This document shows positions 5,506 to 6,255 of a stretch of DNA of 6,255 bases, piece by piece. Origin of the DNA: Clostridiales bacterium (lineage in GTDB: Bacteria; Bacillota; Clostridia; Oscillospirales; Acutalibacteraceae); the NCBI GenBank assembly GCA_020860025.1, contig JAJBVC010000191.1, forward strand, positions 1-6,255, read 5' to 3'. The translations under genes were made by a program, and so were the position numbers. Every line of letters starts with the position of its first letter. Position 1 is the first letter of the stretch. The notes beneath the pieces are model-generated. The model ran no database searches and was not told where the DNA came from. It was given only the letters and a program-made list of their open reading frames with translations.

Positions 5506-6204
5506 ATGAACTATCAAATTACGGGAACCCCCTTCCCTACTGTGGCTTGCACTCTTGAAGACGGAGAAGCAATGATATGCGAAAAAGGCTCTATGTGCTG
5601 GAAATCGCCTAATGTAGAAATGTCAACAACATCAAACGGTGGAATAGGTAAAGTATTTTCCCGTATGTTTTCGGGTGAATCATTATTCCAAAACATTTTT
5701 ACTGCAAGAGGCGGCGGTCAAATATCGTTTGCCTCATCATTCCCCGGCGACATTGTTAAACTCGATATCCAACCAGGTAAAGAAGCAATCGTGCAAAAAT
5801 CTTCATTCCTTGCGTCAACAATGGGAGTAGAGCTTTCCATATACTTTCAAAAGAAGTTCGGCAAAGGCTTGTTCGGCGGCGAAGGATTTATTATGCAAAA
5901 GCTTTCGGGTAACGGTACGGCTTTTATTGAAATTGACGGCAGCGCAACGCAGTACGAGCTTGCACCGGGTCAAAGCATAATTGTCGACACAGGTCATCTT
6001 GTTATGATGGACAGCACCTGTTCAATGGATATTGAACGTATCAGGGGCGCTAAAAATATATTTTTCGGCGGTCAAGGCTTGTTTAATACGGTAGTAACAG
6101 GCCCGGGTAAGGTTGTGCTTCAATCAATGCCTATTTATAAACTTGCTCAAACTCTTATACCGTTTATGCCCGAACAAACTAATACATCAGTATCGGTAGA
6201 CTGA
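5506..6204 (+). CDS. AIM24 / TIGR00266 family protein of unknown function
   Basis: A 232-residue protein of the AIM24 family, known from bacteria, archaea and, in a distant form, yeast mitochondria; its biochemical role is not established. It is predicted to be soluble, with no signal peptide or membrane segment, and mostly beta strand as expected for the tandem beta-sandwich fold of the family. Recognisable signatures are the early EDGEAMICEKGSM segment, ARGGGQ (67-72), PGDIVKLDI, the GLFGGEGF motif (G124-F128), the APGQSIIVDTGHLV segment, the FFGGQGLFNT motif (186-195) and the ending QSMPIYKLAQ. Length is normal. It begins 46 bases after the CoA-transferase stop, with no terminator or convincing promoter between, so the two are likely co-transcribed; whether that means a functional link is unknown. 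ATG 5506 is preferred to GTG 5494. Confidence 0.88.
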   Translation: MNYQITGTPFPTVACTLEDGEAMICEKGSMCWKSPNVEMSTTSNGGIGKVFSRMFSGESLFQNIFTARGGGQISFASSFPGDIVKLDIQPGKEAIVQKSSFLASTMGVELSIYFQKKFGKGLFGGEGFIMQKLSGNGTAFIEIDGSATQYELAPGQSIIVDTGHLVMMDSTCSMDIERIRGAKNIFFGGQGLFNTVVTGPGKVVLQSMPIYKLAQTLIPFMPEQTNTSVSVD

Positions 6205-6209
6205 TAAAA

Positions 6210-6229
6210 AGATGTCTTCAATGACATTT
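6210..6229 (+). terminator. Weak hairpin after the AIM24-family gene, possible terminator
   Basis: ATGTC at 6212-6216 pairs with GACAT at 6223-6227 around a six-base loop, extendable by a G-T and an A-T pair. The following sequence is A/T-mixed rather than a clean T-run, so this is a weak candidate; the window ends 26 bases later. Confidence 0.35.
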
Positions 6230-6255
6230 AAAAATATTTTCGTATGATTTTTCTC

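Overview
This window looks like chromosomal DNA of a low-GC member of the Clostridia (Firmicutes). The codon use is AT-rich, the promoters are vegetative with near-consensus boxes, and Shine-Dalgarno sites are purine-rich. The key marker is a SCIFF peptide with its radical SAM maturase, a pair that is nearly universal in Clostridia and rare elsewhere. A gut anaerobe of the Oscillospiraceae/Lachnospiraceae type is plausible from the glycosidase and CoA-transferase, but the exact taxon is inference.

Layout. Positions 1-635 (+) are the 3' part of an Orn/Lys/Arg decarboxylase whose beginning lies outside the window. A strong promoter overlaps its end (-35 at 621, -10 at 644) and drives a 48-residue SCIFF peptide gene (682-828), too short for usual ORF cutoffs. 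A hairpin with a T-run (849-870) separates the peptide from its maturase (907-2298), which has a PqqD-like recognition domain, a radical SAM core and a SPASM domain. A shared, bidirectional terminator (2303-2331) ends the maturase gene and a converging minus-strand gene (2339-3829), whose product is a right-handed beta-helix protein resembling GH110 alpha-1,3-galactosidases but lacking a signal peptide. A 235-bp intergenic region holds two back-to-back promoters and an 18-bp perfect palindrome. The right part (+) has a 4-hydroxybutyrate-CoA-transferase-type enzyme (4065-5459), followed 46 bp later by an AIM24/TIGR00266-family protein (5506-6204), probably co-transcribed. No stretch longer than 300 bases lacks a gene; no RNA gene, mobile element or CRISPR array was seen.

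How it works together. The central system is a ranthipeptide (SCIFF) locus: the promoter plus the partial terminator should give much peptide mRNA and less maturase mRNA. The most notable point is that the SCIFF peptide keeps the family register exactly but has Ser at position 32 and Ser at position 37, the positions that, as I recall, supply the Cys donor and Thr acceptor of the characterised thioether bridge; a sixth Cys instead sits at position 13 in the leader. The maturase keeps all expected cluster cysteines. The other genes (decarboxylase, glycosidase-like protein, CoA transferase, AIM24 protein) look like independent metabolic neighbours.
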